Shown here: positions 44,009 to 53,962 of the stretch, in pieces
Layout: each line of letters begins with the position of its first letter
How positions within the stretch are numbered: the first letter of the stretch is position 1
Assembly: GCF_027257875.1 (NCBI RefSeq)
Contig: NZ_JAPVQY010000009.1
Coordinates: 46,119 to 110,118, forward strand
DNA: 64,000 bases
Reading direction: 5' to 3'
Origin: Burkholderia sp. IMCC1007
GTDB lineage: Bacteria > Pseudomonadota > Gammaproteobacteria > Burkholderiales > Burkholderiaceae
Made by a program: the position numbers and the translations under genes
Notes under the pieces: generated by a model
What the model saw: only the letters and a program-made list of their open reading frames with translations
Databases searched by the model: none
Told to the model about the DNA's origin: nothing

Positions 44009-45142
44009 ATGATAGCAACCGCCGCCACCATCGAACGCATCGACACGCTGCTGGTCGATGTGCCGACGATCCGGCCCCACAAACTATCGGTCGCGACGAT
44101 GAATTGCCAGACTCTCGTACTCGTCCGAATTCGATGCACGGACGGTATCGAAGGCGTCGGCGAGGCGACCACGATCGGTGGTCTCGCGTACGGCGAGGAA
44201 AGCCCCGAGAGCATCAAGGTCAACATCGACACGTACTTCGCGCCGCTGCTGCAGGGCATGGACGCGACGCGCCCGGGCGCCGCGATGGCGCGGGCGCGCA
44301 AGCTGTTCCAGGGCAACCGGTTCGCGAAGTGCGCGATCGAGACCGCGCTGTTCGACGCGCAGGCGCGCCGCCTCGGCGTGCCGCTGTCGGAACTGTTCGG
44401 CGGCCGCACGACCGACGCGGTCGACGTTGCGTGGACGCTCGCGAGCGGCGACACGCAGCGCGACATCGCGGAGGCCGAGGCGATGCTGGAAGCGCGCCGG
44501 CATCGCGCGTTCAAGCTGAAGATCGGCTCGAACGCGGTCGACGACGACGTCGCGCACGTGATCGCGATCAAGCGCGCGCTCGGCGAGCGCGGCGACGTGC
44601 GCGTCGACGTGAACCAGGCATGGACCGAAACCGATGCGATCCGGGCCGGCGCACGGCTCGCGGATGCCGGCGTCAGCCTCGTCGAGCAGCCGATCGCCGC
44701 GGCCAACCGCGCGGGGCTGAAGCGCCTCACGCAGCTCGCGCAGATTCCGATCATGGCCGACGAGGCGCTGCACGGCCCCGTCGATGCGTTCGCGCTCGCG
44801 CAGGACCGCGCGGCCGACGTGTTCGCGGTGAAGATCGCGCAGTCGGGCGGCCTGCTCGGCGCGGCGGGCGTCGCGTCGATCGCGTCGGCCGCCGGCATCG
44901 ACCTGTACGGCGGCACGATGCTCGAAGGCGCGGCCGGCACGATGGCGTCCGCGCAACTGTTCAGCACGTTCGGCTCGCTGAAATGGGGCACCGAACTGTT
45001 CGGCCCGCTGCTGCTCACCGAGGAAATCCTCGTCGAGCCGCTGCGCTACGAGGATTTCAAGCTGCACCTGCCGGCGACGCCCGGCCTCGGCATCACCTTC
45101 GACTGGGCCCGCATCGAACGGATGCGACGCGACGCCCGCTGA
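44009..45142 (+). CDS. catB: Muconate cycloisomerase
   Basis: This 377-residue enolase-superfamily enzyme turns cis,cis-muconate into muconolactone. The capping domain is N-terminal, and the barrel carries the catalytic lysines in HRAFKLKIGSN, metal ligands Asp in VRVDVNQAW, Glu in LVEQPIAA and Asp in PIMADEAL, and the later Lys in DVFAVKIAQSGGL. AGGAGG lies 7 bases upstream of the ATG at 44009. It is first of catB-catA-catC, transcribed away from catR, and 36 bases before catA. Confidence 0.94.
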   Translation: MIATAATIERIDTLLVDVPTIRPHKLSVATMNCQTLVLVRIRCTDGIEGVGEATTIGGLAYGEESPESIKVNIDTYFAPLLQGMDATRPGAAMARARKLFQGNRFAKCAIETALFDAQARRLGVPLSELFGGRTTDAVDVAWTLASGDTQRDIAEAEAMLEARRHRAFKLKIGSNAVDDDVAHVIAIKRALGERGDVRVDVNQAWTETDAIRAGARLADAGVSLVEQPIAAANRAGLKRLTQLAQIPIMADEALHGPVDAFALAQDRAADVFAVKIAQSGGLLGAAGVASIASAAGIDLYGGTMLEGAAGTMASAQLFSTFGSLKWGTELFGPLLLTEEILVEPLRYEDFKLHLPATPGLGITFDWARIERMRRDAR

Positions 45143-45178
45143 TCCCACACGACACGACAACCGAAACCGGAGACACAG

Positions 45179-46081
45179 ATGAACAAGCAAGCCATCGACG
45201 CCCTGCTGAAGACCTTCGACGACGCCGCAGAAAAGCCCGGCAACCCGCGCGTGCGCGCGATCGTCAACCGGATCGTGAAGGACATCTGCTACACGATCGA
45301 GGACTTCGACGTACAGCCGAGCGAGTTCTGGACCGCACTCAACTACCTGAACGAAGCCGGCCGCGAATTCGGGCTGATCGCCGCGGGCCTCGGGCTCGAG
45401 CGCTTCCTCGACGTGCGCATGGACGAGGCCGAGCAGAAGGCCGGCATCCAGGGCGGCACGCCGCGCACGATCGAGGGGCCGCTGTATGTTGCGGGCGCAC
45501 CGGAATCGGTCGGCCATGCACGCCTCGACGACGGCACCGAGCCGGGCCAGACGCTGATCATGCGCGGCCAGGTGCTCGGCCACGACGGTGCGCCGCTCGC
45601 GAATGCGCTGGTCGAGGTGTGGCACGCGAACCATCTCGGCAACTACTCGTACTTCGACCCGTCGCAGCCCGCGTTCAATCTGCGCCGTTCGATCCGTACC
45701 GACGCCGAAGGCCGCTACAGCTTCCGCAGCGTGCTGCCGGTCGGCTACAGCGTGCCGCCGGGCAGCAAGACCGAGCAGTTGCTCGACCAGCTCGGCCGTC
45801 ACGGCCACCGTCCGGCGCACATTCACTTCTTCGTTTCCGCGGACGGATATCGTAAGCTGACGACGCAGATCAACATCGAAGGCGATCCGCACCTGTGGGA
45901 CGACTTCGCGTTCGCGACGCGCGAAGGGCTGATTCCGAAGATCAAGCAGGCCGAGGGCGCGGAAGGCAAGCCGTATGGCGTCGACGGGCAGTTCGCGCTG
46001 ATCGACTTCGATTTCTCGCTGCTCAAGGACAAGCAGGACGTGCCGGCGAGCGACGTCGAGCGGGTGCGCGCGCAGGCCTGA
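45179..46081 (+). CDS. catA: Catechol 1,2-dioxygenase
   Basis: This 300-residue intradiol dioxygenase cleaves catechol to cis,cis-muconate with Fe(III). The N-terminal helical dimerisation domain is present (about 1-100). Iron ligands are a Tyr in GNYSYFD (near 156), Tyr190 (LPVGYSVP), and His214 and His216 (HRPAHIHFF). The TIEGPLYVAGAP motif is standard. It supplies the substrate for CatB encoded just upstream and uses the catechol made by AndA. GGAG lies 6 bases before the start. Confidence 0.95.
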   Translation: MNKQAIDALLKTFDDAAEKPGNPRVRAIVNRIVKDICYTIEDFDVQPSEFWTALNYLNEAGREFGLIAAGLGLERFLDVRMDEAEQKAGIQGGTPRTIEGPLYVAGAPESVGHARLDDGTEPGQTLIMRGQVLGHDGAPLANALVEVWHANHLGNYSYFDPSQPAFNLRRSIRTDAEGRYSFRSVLPVGYSVPPGSKTEQLLDQLGRHGHRPAHIHFFVSADGYRKLTTQINIEGDPHLWDDFAFATREGLIPKIKQAEGAEGKPYGVDGQFALIDFDFSLLKDKQDVPASDVERVRAQA

Positions 46082-46123
46082 GCGGCGTCCCGTTCGACGC
46101 ATCGATCACGCAAGGAGTGCAGA

Positions 46124-46414
46124 ATGCTGTTTCATGTGGAAATGACCGTCCGTCTGCCGGCAGACATGGATCCGGTCAAGGCGGCCACGCTGAAGGCCGA
46201 AGAGAAGGCGATGTGCCAGCGGCTGATGAACGAAGGGATCTGGCGACATCTGTGGCGCATCGCGGGGCAGTATGCGAACGTCAGCATCTTCGATGTCGAA
46301 AGCGTGCAGCAGTTGCATGACCTGCTGAGCCAGCTGCCGTTGTTTCCGTATATGGAAATGGAAGTGCGCGCGCTGTGCCGGCATCCGTCCTCGGTGCGCG
46401 ACGACGATCGGTAA
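46124..46414 (+). CDS. catC: Muconolactone delta-isomerase
   Basis: This 96-residue small ferredoxin-fold isomerase turns muconolactone into beta-ketoadipate enol-lactone. It starts MLFHVEMTVRLPADMDP and has EEKAMCQRLMNEGIWRHLWRIAGQYANVSIFDV and LPLFPYMEMEV, the family hallmarks; the catalytic Glu lies in EEKA. AGGAG lies 6 bases upstream. It ends the catBAC operon, followed by two strong hairpins. Confidence 0.95.
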   Translation: MLFHVEMTVRLPADMDPVKAATLKAEEKAMCQRLMNEGIWRHLWRIAGQYANVSIFDVESVQQLHDLLSQLPLFPYMEMEVRALCRHPSSVRDDDR

Positions 46415-46425
46415 GTGCGTGTGAA

Positions 46426-46493
46426 GCGCGCCGTCACCGAACGGCGCGCGAAACACGACGCGGGCGGCCGGCGAGGTTCTCGCCTGCCGCCCG
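46426..46493 (+). terminator. Two consecutive hairpins after the cat operon
   Basis: The first stem is GCGCGCCGT/ACGGCGCGC (46426-46434 with 46441-46449, 6-base loop). The second is CGGGCGGC/GCCGCCCG (46461-46468 with 46486-46493) with a nested GGCGAG/CTCGCC stem. They lie between convergent genes. T-runs are weak, but the strength and position suit transcription termination. Confidence 0.6.
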
Positions 46494-46569
46494 TGCGCTT
46501 TGCAACGCCTGCTTCAGGAATCGCCGGGATCGCCGGGATCGCCCGCGCATCGCGCCGATGCAGCGACGA

Positions 46570-47355
46570 TTACTGCTCACACGCGAGATGCGCCGCGAAC
46601 CCGACCTGCCCCGGCGCGATGTCTGTCTTCAGCGTCAGCGCCGGAATCTCGTAGTCGCCCGCGTTCTGCCGCCGGAACGGAATCGGCTGCGCGGTCCACA
46701 GTTCGTCGAGACGCTTGCCGAGCGCCGTACGCGTTGCGTCGAAACGCGCCGCGTCCATCCGATGCGTCTGGTACAGCACGAACGGCGGCAGCACGTCGAA
46801 CCCGGGGTAATACAAGATGCCGTGCTGGATCGGAAACAGCACGTCGTCGATCGGCCCGTTGATGCCGCGCGCGCTGTAGTGCGACTCCCACCCGCCCGTC
46901 GTGACGATCACCATCGCGCGCTTGCCTGCGAACGAGCCTTCGCCGTAACGGTCGCCCCAGTGCCGGTCGGAATGCTCGCCGACGCCATACGCGAATCCGT
47001 ATGCATACACACGCTCGACCCACCCCTTCATGATCGCCGGCATCGAGAACCACCACAGCGGAAACTGCAGAATCAGCGCGTCGGCCCACCTCAGCTTGTC
47101 CTGTTCGCGCGCGATGTCATCGCGTTGCGTGCCGGCCTCGAACGCGCGCTTCGAATCGAGCGCCGGATCGAAGCGCACATCGGGCGCGCGGTCGGTCACG
47201 TCGCTCGCATCGAATGCGGCCTTCCAGTTCATCGCATACAGGTCGCTTACCTGCACGGCATGACCCGCCGCTTCCAGATGTTCGACCGCAAAGTCCCGCA
47301 GCGCGCCGTTGAGCGAGCGCGGTTCGGGATGGGCGTAGACGATCAGCACGTTCAT
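46570..47355 (-). CDS. NAD(P)H:quinone oxidoreductase-like flavoprotein
   Basis: This 261-residue flavodoxin-fold protein of the NQO1/KefF type binds FMN or FAD and reduces quinones by two electrons. It starts MNVLIVYAHPEPRSLNGALRD, with WADALILQFPLWWFSMPAIMKGWVERVYAYGFAYG in the middle and MVIVTTGGWESHYSARG near residue 150. The ATG at 47355 has GGAG 8 bases upstream. It was probably divergent from the LysR gene at 48539 before a tnpB element landed between them. Confidence 0.88.
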   Translation of the reverse strand: MNVLIVYAHPEPRSLNGALRDFAVEHLEAAGHAVQVSDLYAMNWKAAFDASDVTDRAPDVRFDPALDSKRAFEAGTQRDDIAREQDKLRWADALILQFPLWWFSMPAIMKGWVERVYAYGFAYGVGEHSDRHWGDRYGEGSFAGKRAMVIVTTGGWESHYSARGINGPIDDVLFPIQHGILYYPGFDVLPPFVLYQTHRMDAARFDATRTALGKRLDELWTAQPIPFRRQNAGDYEIPALTLKTDIAPGQVGFAAHLACEQ

Positions 47356-47376
47356 GTTGGCAACTCCGTTGATTGA

Positions 47377-47540
47377 TTGACGTCCTCCCCCGCCTAAAGG
47401 CGGAGGATTCCCACACCTGGCGATGCACGTCCGCATCGGAGAATGTTCAGCGCAGCGTTGATATCACGATCATGTTCGACACCACAGTCACTGCAGGTCC
47501 ACTCTCTTATTCGCAGTCCCGCGATACCTTTCGGCCGCGT
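47377..47540 (-). ncRNA. Predicted omega (reRNA) scaffold of TnpB at the right end
   Basis: In IS605-family elements a guide RNA overlaps the 3' end of tnpB and ends at the right-end hairpin, with the flanking genomic DNA as guide. Here the scaffold would end GGGGGAGGACGTCAA (minus strand). The guide would then read TCAATCAACGGAGTTG (positions 47376 to 47361), inside the leader of the quinone reductase gene. The 5' limit is a guess from typical sizes. This is inference from the family, not an observed RNA. Confidence 0.5.
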
Positions 47541-48446
47541 CGTGCTGTCTTTCGACCCGCACGACGAACAGGACTGGGTAGAACCGCTTTCGTCGACTTC
47601 CTCGAACGTGGCTCCGTGCGTGATCGCTTTGTAGCGGAGCTTGTTTCGGAAGGACGACCAGGATGCGTCGTAGACGCATTTCGCCATCCTGGTTCTGGCG
47701 AGTTTGACAGCCGACACGTTGCCGACCGCGATGTAATCGAAACGCCGCACCAGATCGAGCGCAAGCTTGTGCTGGAAATCGGCACGGGCATTCGCGATCT
47801 TCGCGTGCAGCTTCGCGATATGCCGCTTGTGCTTTCGCGCCCGTTGCGCTTTCGCCAGCTTTTCCGCCGCTCGTCGACCGAACTGGTCATTGGGCAGCTT
47901 CTCGCCGGTCGAAAGTGTGGCGAAGTCTTTCAGGCCGAGATCGATGCCGACGCCGGAACGGATCGGGCGAGCCTGAACATCTGGCATCTCGATCACGATG
48001 TTCAAGAACCAATTGCCGCGCGCATCCTGCGCAAAGTTGGTCCCGTCCTTGATCTTGCCTTCGGGAAACGGTCGGCTGTTGAACACGCGGAAGGTGTTGC
48101 CAGCGAAACGAAACGCGTCGCCCTCGCGCTTCAGGTCACGGCCCTTCAGCGGCACCCAGCCCAGCGATTTCCTGCCGCGATAGCGCAGGTAGGGCCGACG
48201 GCGCTGACTGCGCGACTTCGCGTATTGCTCGCACGTCGCGTTGACCGTGCCGGAGTGAATACCGAGTTCCTTGCTGCTGCCGGTCGTCAGCACGTTCAGG
48301 TCGAATCCCGTCGGCCACTTCTTGCCCCACTTCAGCGCGTGCTTCTGCGTGTCATTGCAGAAGTTCCAGACGTAGTTCACCGCACGGCTCTGCTTGTTGA
48401 GCAGTCCGTTGAGCGACTTCACCCGGTAGCGGTAGACAAGGATCAT
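47394..48446 (-). CDS. tnpB: TnpB, RNA-guided nuclease-type protein of IS605 family
   Basis: This 350-residue TnpB is an ancestor-like relative of Cas12. RuvC-I has the expected Asp (GVGIDLGLKDFATLS). RuvC-III has Asp in HDRDINAALNIL, and the zinc finger is CSSCGSK and CSDCG. The RuvC-II position, normally a Glu (IxxENL), reads YIAVGNVSAVKL with Gly instead; FEEVDESGSTQ may supply a replacement acid. Length is a little under the usual 370-410. TnpB cuts the empty donor site using its guide RNA, promoting retention of the element. Confidence 0.9.
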   Translation of the reverse strand: MILVYRYRVKSLNGLLNKQSRAVNYVWNFCNDTQKHALKWGKKWPTGFDLNVLTTGSSKELGIHSGTVNATCEQYAKSRSQRRRPYLRYRGRKSLGWVPLKGRDLKREGDAFRFAGNTFRVFNSRPFPEGKIKDGTNFAQDARGNWFLNIVIEMPDVQARPIRSGVGIDLGLKDFATLSTGEKLPNDQFGRRAAEKLAKAQRARKHKRHIAKLHAKIANARADFQHKLALDLVRRFDYIAVGNVSAVKLARTRMAKCVYDASWSSFRNKLRYKAITHGATFEEVDESGSTQSCSSCGSKDSTTRPKGIAGLRIREWTCSDCGVEHDRDINAALNILRCGRASPGVGILRL

Positions 48447-48538
48447 GCCGGTGATCCTAACCCGTGGAAGAAGCTGCTTGTCAACAGCACTTCTTTCCTT
48501 CCCGCCATCAATGGCGGGGTTTCTCGGAGCAAATTCTG

Positions 48539-49432
48539 ATGAATAATCTCAGAAGGCTCGATCTGAATCTGCTCGTCACGCTGGACGTGCTGCTCGCGGA
48601 GCACAACGTCACGCGGGCGGCCGAAAAACTGAACATGTCGCAGCCCTCGGTCAGCGTGCAACTGCAGAAACTGCGCGACGTGTTCGGCGATCCGCTGCTG
48701 CTGCCCGGGCCGCGCGGGATGCGGCCGACCGCGCGCCCGGAAGCGCTGCGCGAGCCATTGCGCGACGCGCTCGAAGCCGTCGAGCGTGCGGTGATCCCGG
48801 CCACGCCGTTCGATCCCGCGACCGCGACGAACACGTGGCGCGTGGCCGCGACCGACTACGGCGAATCGACGATCGTGCTGCCCGCGCTGCGCACGCTGCG
48901 TTCGACCGCGCCCGGCACGCGGCTGGCCGTCGTCGAACTCGTGCCGCCGCGCATCGAGCAGGACACCGAACGAAACGGCATCGACCTGGCTTTTCATCTG
49001 ACCGAAGGCGCGCCGCCCGGCATGCGGCGCCTGCCGCTGTTCGTCGAGCGTTACGTGCTGATCGGCCGCGCCGGTCACCCGAAGCTGAAGCGGTGCCCCA
49101 CGCTCGCACAGTTCGGCATGCTCGAGCACGTGATCGTGTCGCCCGACGGCGGCGGCTTCTTCGGCGTGACGGACGAAGTGCTCGCGAAGGTCGGTGCCAC
49201 GCGGCGCGTCGTGCTGTCGGTGCCGCACTTCCTGTTCGTGATGTCGGCCGTCGCGCGCACCGATCTCGTCGCGATGCTGCCCGAGCGGCTGGTGCGCGAC
49301 GTGCCGGCGCTGCGCGTGGTGGACGCACCGGTCGAGGTGCCCGGCTACGAAATGTCGATGCTCTGGCACGAGCGCGTGCCTCGCGACCTGGCCCATCGGT
49401 GGCTGCGGGAGACGATCGCGGCGGCGGTCTGA
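48539..49432 (+). CDS. LysR family regulator
   Basis: This 297-residue LysR protein of the NodD/LinR-like branch starts MNNLRRLDLNLLVTLDVLLAEHNVTRAAEKLNMSQPSVSVQLQKLRDVFGDPLLLPGPRGM. The effector domain (about 90-290) contains WRVAATDYGESTIVLPALR. The ATG at 48539 has GGAG 9 bases upstream, only about 18 bases from the left end of the tnpB element. Its likely target is the quinone-reductase-like gene on the other side of the insertion. The inducer is unknown. Confidence 0.88.
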   Translation: MNNLRRLDLNLLVTLDVLLAEHNVTRAAEKLNMSQPSVSVQLQKLRDVFGDPLLLPGPRGMRPTARPEALREPLRDALEAVERAVIPATPFDPATATNTWRVAATDYGESTIVLPALRTLRSTAPGTRLAVVELVPPRIEQDTERNGIDLAFHLTEGAPPGMRRLPLFVERYVLIGRAGHPKLKRCPTLAQFGMLEHVIVSPDGGGFFGVTDEVLAKVGATRRVVLSVPHFLFVMSAVARTDLVAMLPERLVRDVPALRVVDAPVEVPGYEMSMLWHERVPRDLAHRWLRETIAAAV

Positions 49433-49475
49433 CACGCCGGTCGCGACGCGGCTGACATTTACTGTCATCGGGGGC

Positions 49476-49511
49476 TTGAAAGTCGACCAATCACTGTATA
49501 TATTTACAGTG
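49476..49511 (+). promoter_or_regulatory. Promoter with embedded LexA (SOS) box
   Basis: TTGAAA (49476-49481) and TATATT (49499-49504) are spaced by 17 bases. The 16-bp sequence CTGTATATATTTACAG (49494-49509) fits the LexA consensus CTGT-N8-ACAG and lies within the dyad CACTGTA/TACAGTG. LexA bound here would cover the -10 box. A weaker dyad, TGACA/TGTCA, lies at 49454-49468. Confidence 0.75.
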
Positions 49512-49569
49512 TTTCTGCATCATTTGACCCGAATTCCGTCATCCCGAGACGGTCTTTAGTGAGGCGACC

Positions 49570-49974
49570 ATGTTCCAGTCATCCGCATTCGATCCCGAGC
49601 AACCCGGCTTCAACCCGGCCCACTTCGAACGCGCCGCGCAGCGGGCGGTCGTCGATCTGCAGCGTGTCGTCGGCGCCCCCGCGCAGCGCGCGCTCGGCCT
49701 GCGACGCCGCACCCATCCGGCCGCCGTCCGCACGATGAGCTGGCAGGCGCTGCTGAACGTCGAAGAACTCGCGTTCTCGAATGCCGGTTTCCTGAGCCGC
49801 AACGACCCGACGGTCGTCGACGCGTTCATCCGTCTGCGCGACAGCCGGCTGGTGGCCGCGGACGTCGAGGAACCGGTCGACTGGCGTCGCGACGACGACG
49901 ATCTGCCGGCCGTCTACCTGATCGTCAAGGCGATGCTCGAAGCGGAAGAGGAAGAGCGGGCCGAAGCGGCCTGA
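49570..49974 (+). CDS. Unknown protein, predicted SOS-regulated
   Basis: This 134-residue protein has no recognised domain. The N-terminal third is basic and helical (FERAAQRAVVDLQRVV, then GLRRRTHPAAVRTM); the middle, LLNVEELAFSNAGFLSRNDPTVVDAFIRLRDSRL, is mixed; the C-terminus is strongly acidic (EAEEEERAEAA). There is no signal peptide or membrane segment. GAGG lies 5 bases upstream of the ATG. A consensus LexA box overlaps its promoter 60 bases upstream, so it should be induced by DNA damage. It stands alone, with the next gene convergent. Confidence 0.72.
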   Translation: MFQSSAFDPEQPGFNPAHFERAAQRAVVDLQRVVGAPAQRALGLRRRTHPAAVRTMSWQALLNVEELAFSNAGFLSRNDPTVVDAFIRLRDSRLVAADVEEPVDWRRDDDDLPAVYLIVKAMLEAEEEERAEAA

Positions 49975-50135
49975 CGCGCACCGGCCGGTTGCGGGATCGC
50001 GTCGCGACGTTGCAAGGCGACGCGAGATGCGTGTTCCGTTCCGCCGGCCGAACCGGCATGACAGTCGCGAAGCGCCCCGCACGCACACTACCGCCATGCG
50101 CGGGCGCCTCGCGCCGCCCCCCGAAGCAACGCCCG

Positions 50136-52196
<2,061 letters not shown>

Positions 52197-52272
52197 TCAT
52201 CGTAGGCCGCGCGCCGCCTTGAACGTGAGGGGGCAAACAGCCATAATGCTTGTCATTTCCGGCCAAAACGAC

Positions 52273-53328
52273 ATGACCTCCCCGCCACGCAAGGACCACC
52301 TCGGGCTGCGCCGGCCGACGATTCCGGTCGCCTATACGCGCCTGCTGCTGCAGGCGCTGGCCGCGCGCGGCGTCGATCTCGCCGCGGTGCGTGCCGGCAC
52401 TGGGCTGCGCGACGCGGTGCTGGCCGAACCGGATGCGCGCGTCGCGCCGTCGCAATGGGGGCGGCTCGTGCTCAACGCAATCGAGATCGGCGGCGACGCC
52501 GGCATCGGGCTCGCGTTCGGGCTGCTGCTGAAGCCCACCGTGCACGGCTTTCTCGGCTATGCGACGCTGACCGCGCGGGACATCCGCGCCGCGCTGATCG
52601 TCACGCAACGCTACTTCCGGATGCGCAACCGTCAATATCGTCTGACCTACGCGGAGGACGAGCACGGCGCGACGCTCGAACTGCACGGCGTGCAGGCGAG
52701 CCCCGTGCTGCAGCATCACGTGATGTTCGAGTTCGTGCTGACGGGGCTCGCGCAGAATATCGCGCAGTGGTCCGGGCGCGCGTCGCCGCCGATCGCGCTG
52801 CGCTTCATGTGGCCGGAGCCCGACTATTTCGCGCGCTATCGCGGCCAGTTGCCGCCGGTCGAATTCGGCTGCCCGGCAAACGCGCTGTGGATCGCGCACG
52901 ACGTGCTCGACTGGCCGCTGCCGCTCGCCGACGAAGTCGCGCACCGGCAGGCGCTCGTGCAGGTCGAGCGCGAGTATGCGCAGGTGCGTCAGGACGAAGG
53001 CGATCTGATCGAGCGCGTGCGCGCGGAACTGGCACGCACGGCCGGCGATTATCCGGGGCCGCACACGCTCGCCGACGCGCTGCTCGTGTCGACCCGCACG
53101 CTGCGGCGCCGGCTCGAGGAAGCCGGGTCGAGCTATCGGCAACTGCTTGACGAAGCGCGGTTTCGCGACGCGAAGCAGTTGCTGTCGGCATCGGATCTCG
53201 ACCTGAAGACGATCGCCGAGCGGCTGCAATTCACCGACCCGGCGAATTTCACGCGCGCGTTCCGCAGGTGGGCCGGGCAGACGCCGAGCGCGTATCGGGA
53301 AGCCGCGGCGGGAACCGCGGACGAATGA
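52273..53328 (+). CDS. AraC family regulator divergent from the FadH-like gene
   Basis: This regulator of about 351 residues has a long N-terminal domain of the OruR/ArgR-associated type (about 20-215, with IPVAYTRLLLQALAARGVDL, MWPEPDYFARYRGQLPPVEFGCPANALW) and a C-terminal AraC DNA-binding domain (about 240-345, with TLADALLVSTRTLRRRLEEAG and LKTIAERLQFTDPANFTRAFRRWAG). The ATG at 52273 is used; ATG 52246 would add nine residues and is possible. It starts 103 bases from the FadH-like start and probably activates that gene. Confidence 0.86.
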   Translation: MTSPPRKDHLGLRRPTIPVAYTRLLLQALAARGVDLAAVRAGTGLRDAVLAEPDARVAPSQWGRLVLNAIEIGGDAGIGLAFGLLLKPTVHGFLGYATLTARDIRAALIVTQRYFRMRNRQYRLTYAEDEHGATLELHGVQASPVLQHHVMFEFVLTGLAQNIAQWSGRASPPIALRFMWPEPDYFARYRGQLPPVEFGCPANALWIAHDVLDWPLPLADEVAHRQALVQVEREYAQVRQDEGDLIERVRAELARTAGDYPGPHTLADALLVSTRTLRRRLEEAGSSYRQLLDEARFRDAKQLLSASDLDLKTIAERLQFTDPANFTRAFRRWAGQTPSAYREAAAGTADE

Positions 53329-53512
53329 CGCAACAACGCGGGCGACGCCATGCCGCCCTGCACGTGGGCCGCGTGATCGCGTGGCCCGAAATCCGACGGC
53401 TGAAGCAACCGGGCGGCAAGCGCGAGATGACAGCGGCGCGCAACGCGCTGTCGCTCGCGCCGCAAGCGTTACCGCATATTCGCTACATCTGAGCCGGCGC
53501 GCGCATCACGCG

Positions 53513-53962
53513 TCAGCCGCCGATGTCGATCCGCGCGCCGCCGTCCCCGTCGCCCGCTTCGATCCGCACGTCGGCCGTTGCAGCGACAATCGCGTCATAC
53601 ACGTCGTCCGTCACGCACACCACCGGCACCGCGATCGCATACAGCTCGGCCGCGACGATCGCACCGATCGAGATGATCAGGTCGCGCTCCTTCAGCACGA
53701 TCGCGACCGGCCCCGTGCCGTTGCGCACCGCTTCCGCCAGCACGCTGCTGCTCGAACTCGAGCCCTTCGCGTGCGGCATCACCATGATCCGGCCGGCGAG
53801 GCTCGCGCCCGCCTGCGGATGCCCGCGATCGACGATGCGCCCCGCGCCCGAATCGTAGCCGCCCCAGAAGCTGAGCGGCTTGTCGAGCACGATCGTGCGC
53901 GCGCACGCGCGGCCCGGCACGAGCGTGTCGCCCGTCAGTCCCTTCACCGTTGCTTCAGTCAT
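53513..53962 (-). CDS. Aconitase X, small (swivelling) subunit
   Basis: This 149-residue protein of the DUF126/aconitase-X swivel family contains LVPGRACARTIVLDKPLSFWGGYDSGAGRIVD, the conserved MPHAKGSSSSSSVLAEAVRNGTGP, and IVLKERDLIISIGAIVAAELYAIAVPVV. It completes the active site with the serine-rich loop. The ATG at 53962 overlaps the large-subunit stop by 8 bases, so the two are co-translated. Two separate subunits are typical of archaeal and some bacterial aconitase X enzymes. Confidence 0.9.
   Translation of the reverse strand: MTEATVKGLTGDTLVPGRACARTIVLDKPLSFWGGYDSGAGRIVDRGHPQAGASLAGRIMVMPHAKGSSSSSSVLAEAVRNGTGPVAIVLKERDLIISIGAIVAAELYAIAVPVVCVTDDVYDAIVAATADVRIEAGDGDGGARIDIGG

Larger units (their letters stand above)
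47377..48520 (-). mobile_element. IS605-family element carrying only tnpB
   Basis: One transposase-associated gene (tnpB) is flanked by subterminal hairpins: CCGCC-TAAA-GGCGG at 47390-47403 (right end) and CCCGCCA-TCAA-TGGCGGG at 48501-48518 (left end). No tnpA is present, so movement would need a Y1 transposase in trans. The limits are set from the hairpins and may be off by some 20 bases. There are no inverted repeats or target duplications, as expected for this family. Confidence 0.82.

Noticed and set aside
46375-47376. 333-codon plus-strand frame opposite the quinone-reductase-like gene
   Set aside because: It is an antisense shadow; the minus strand shows a clear flavodoxin-like protein.
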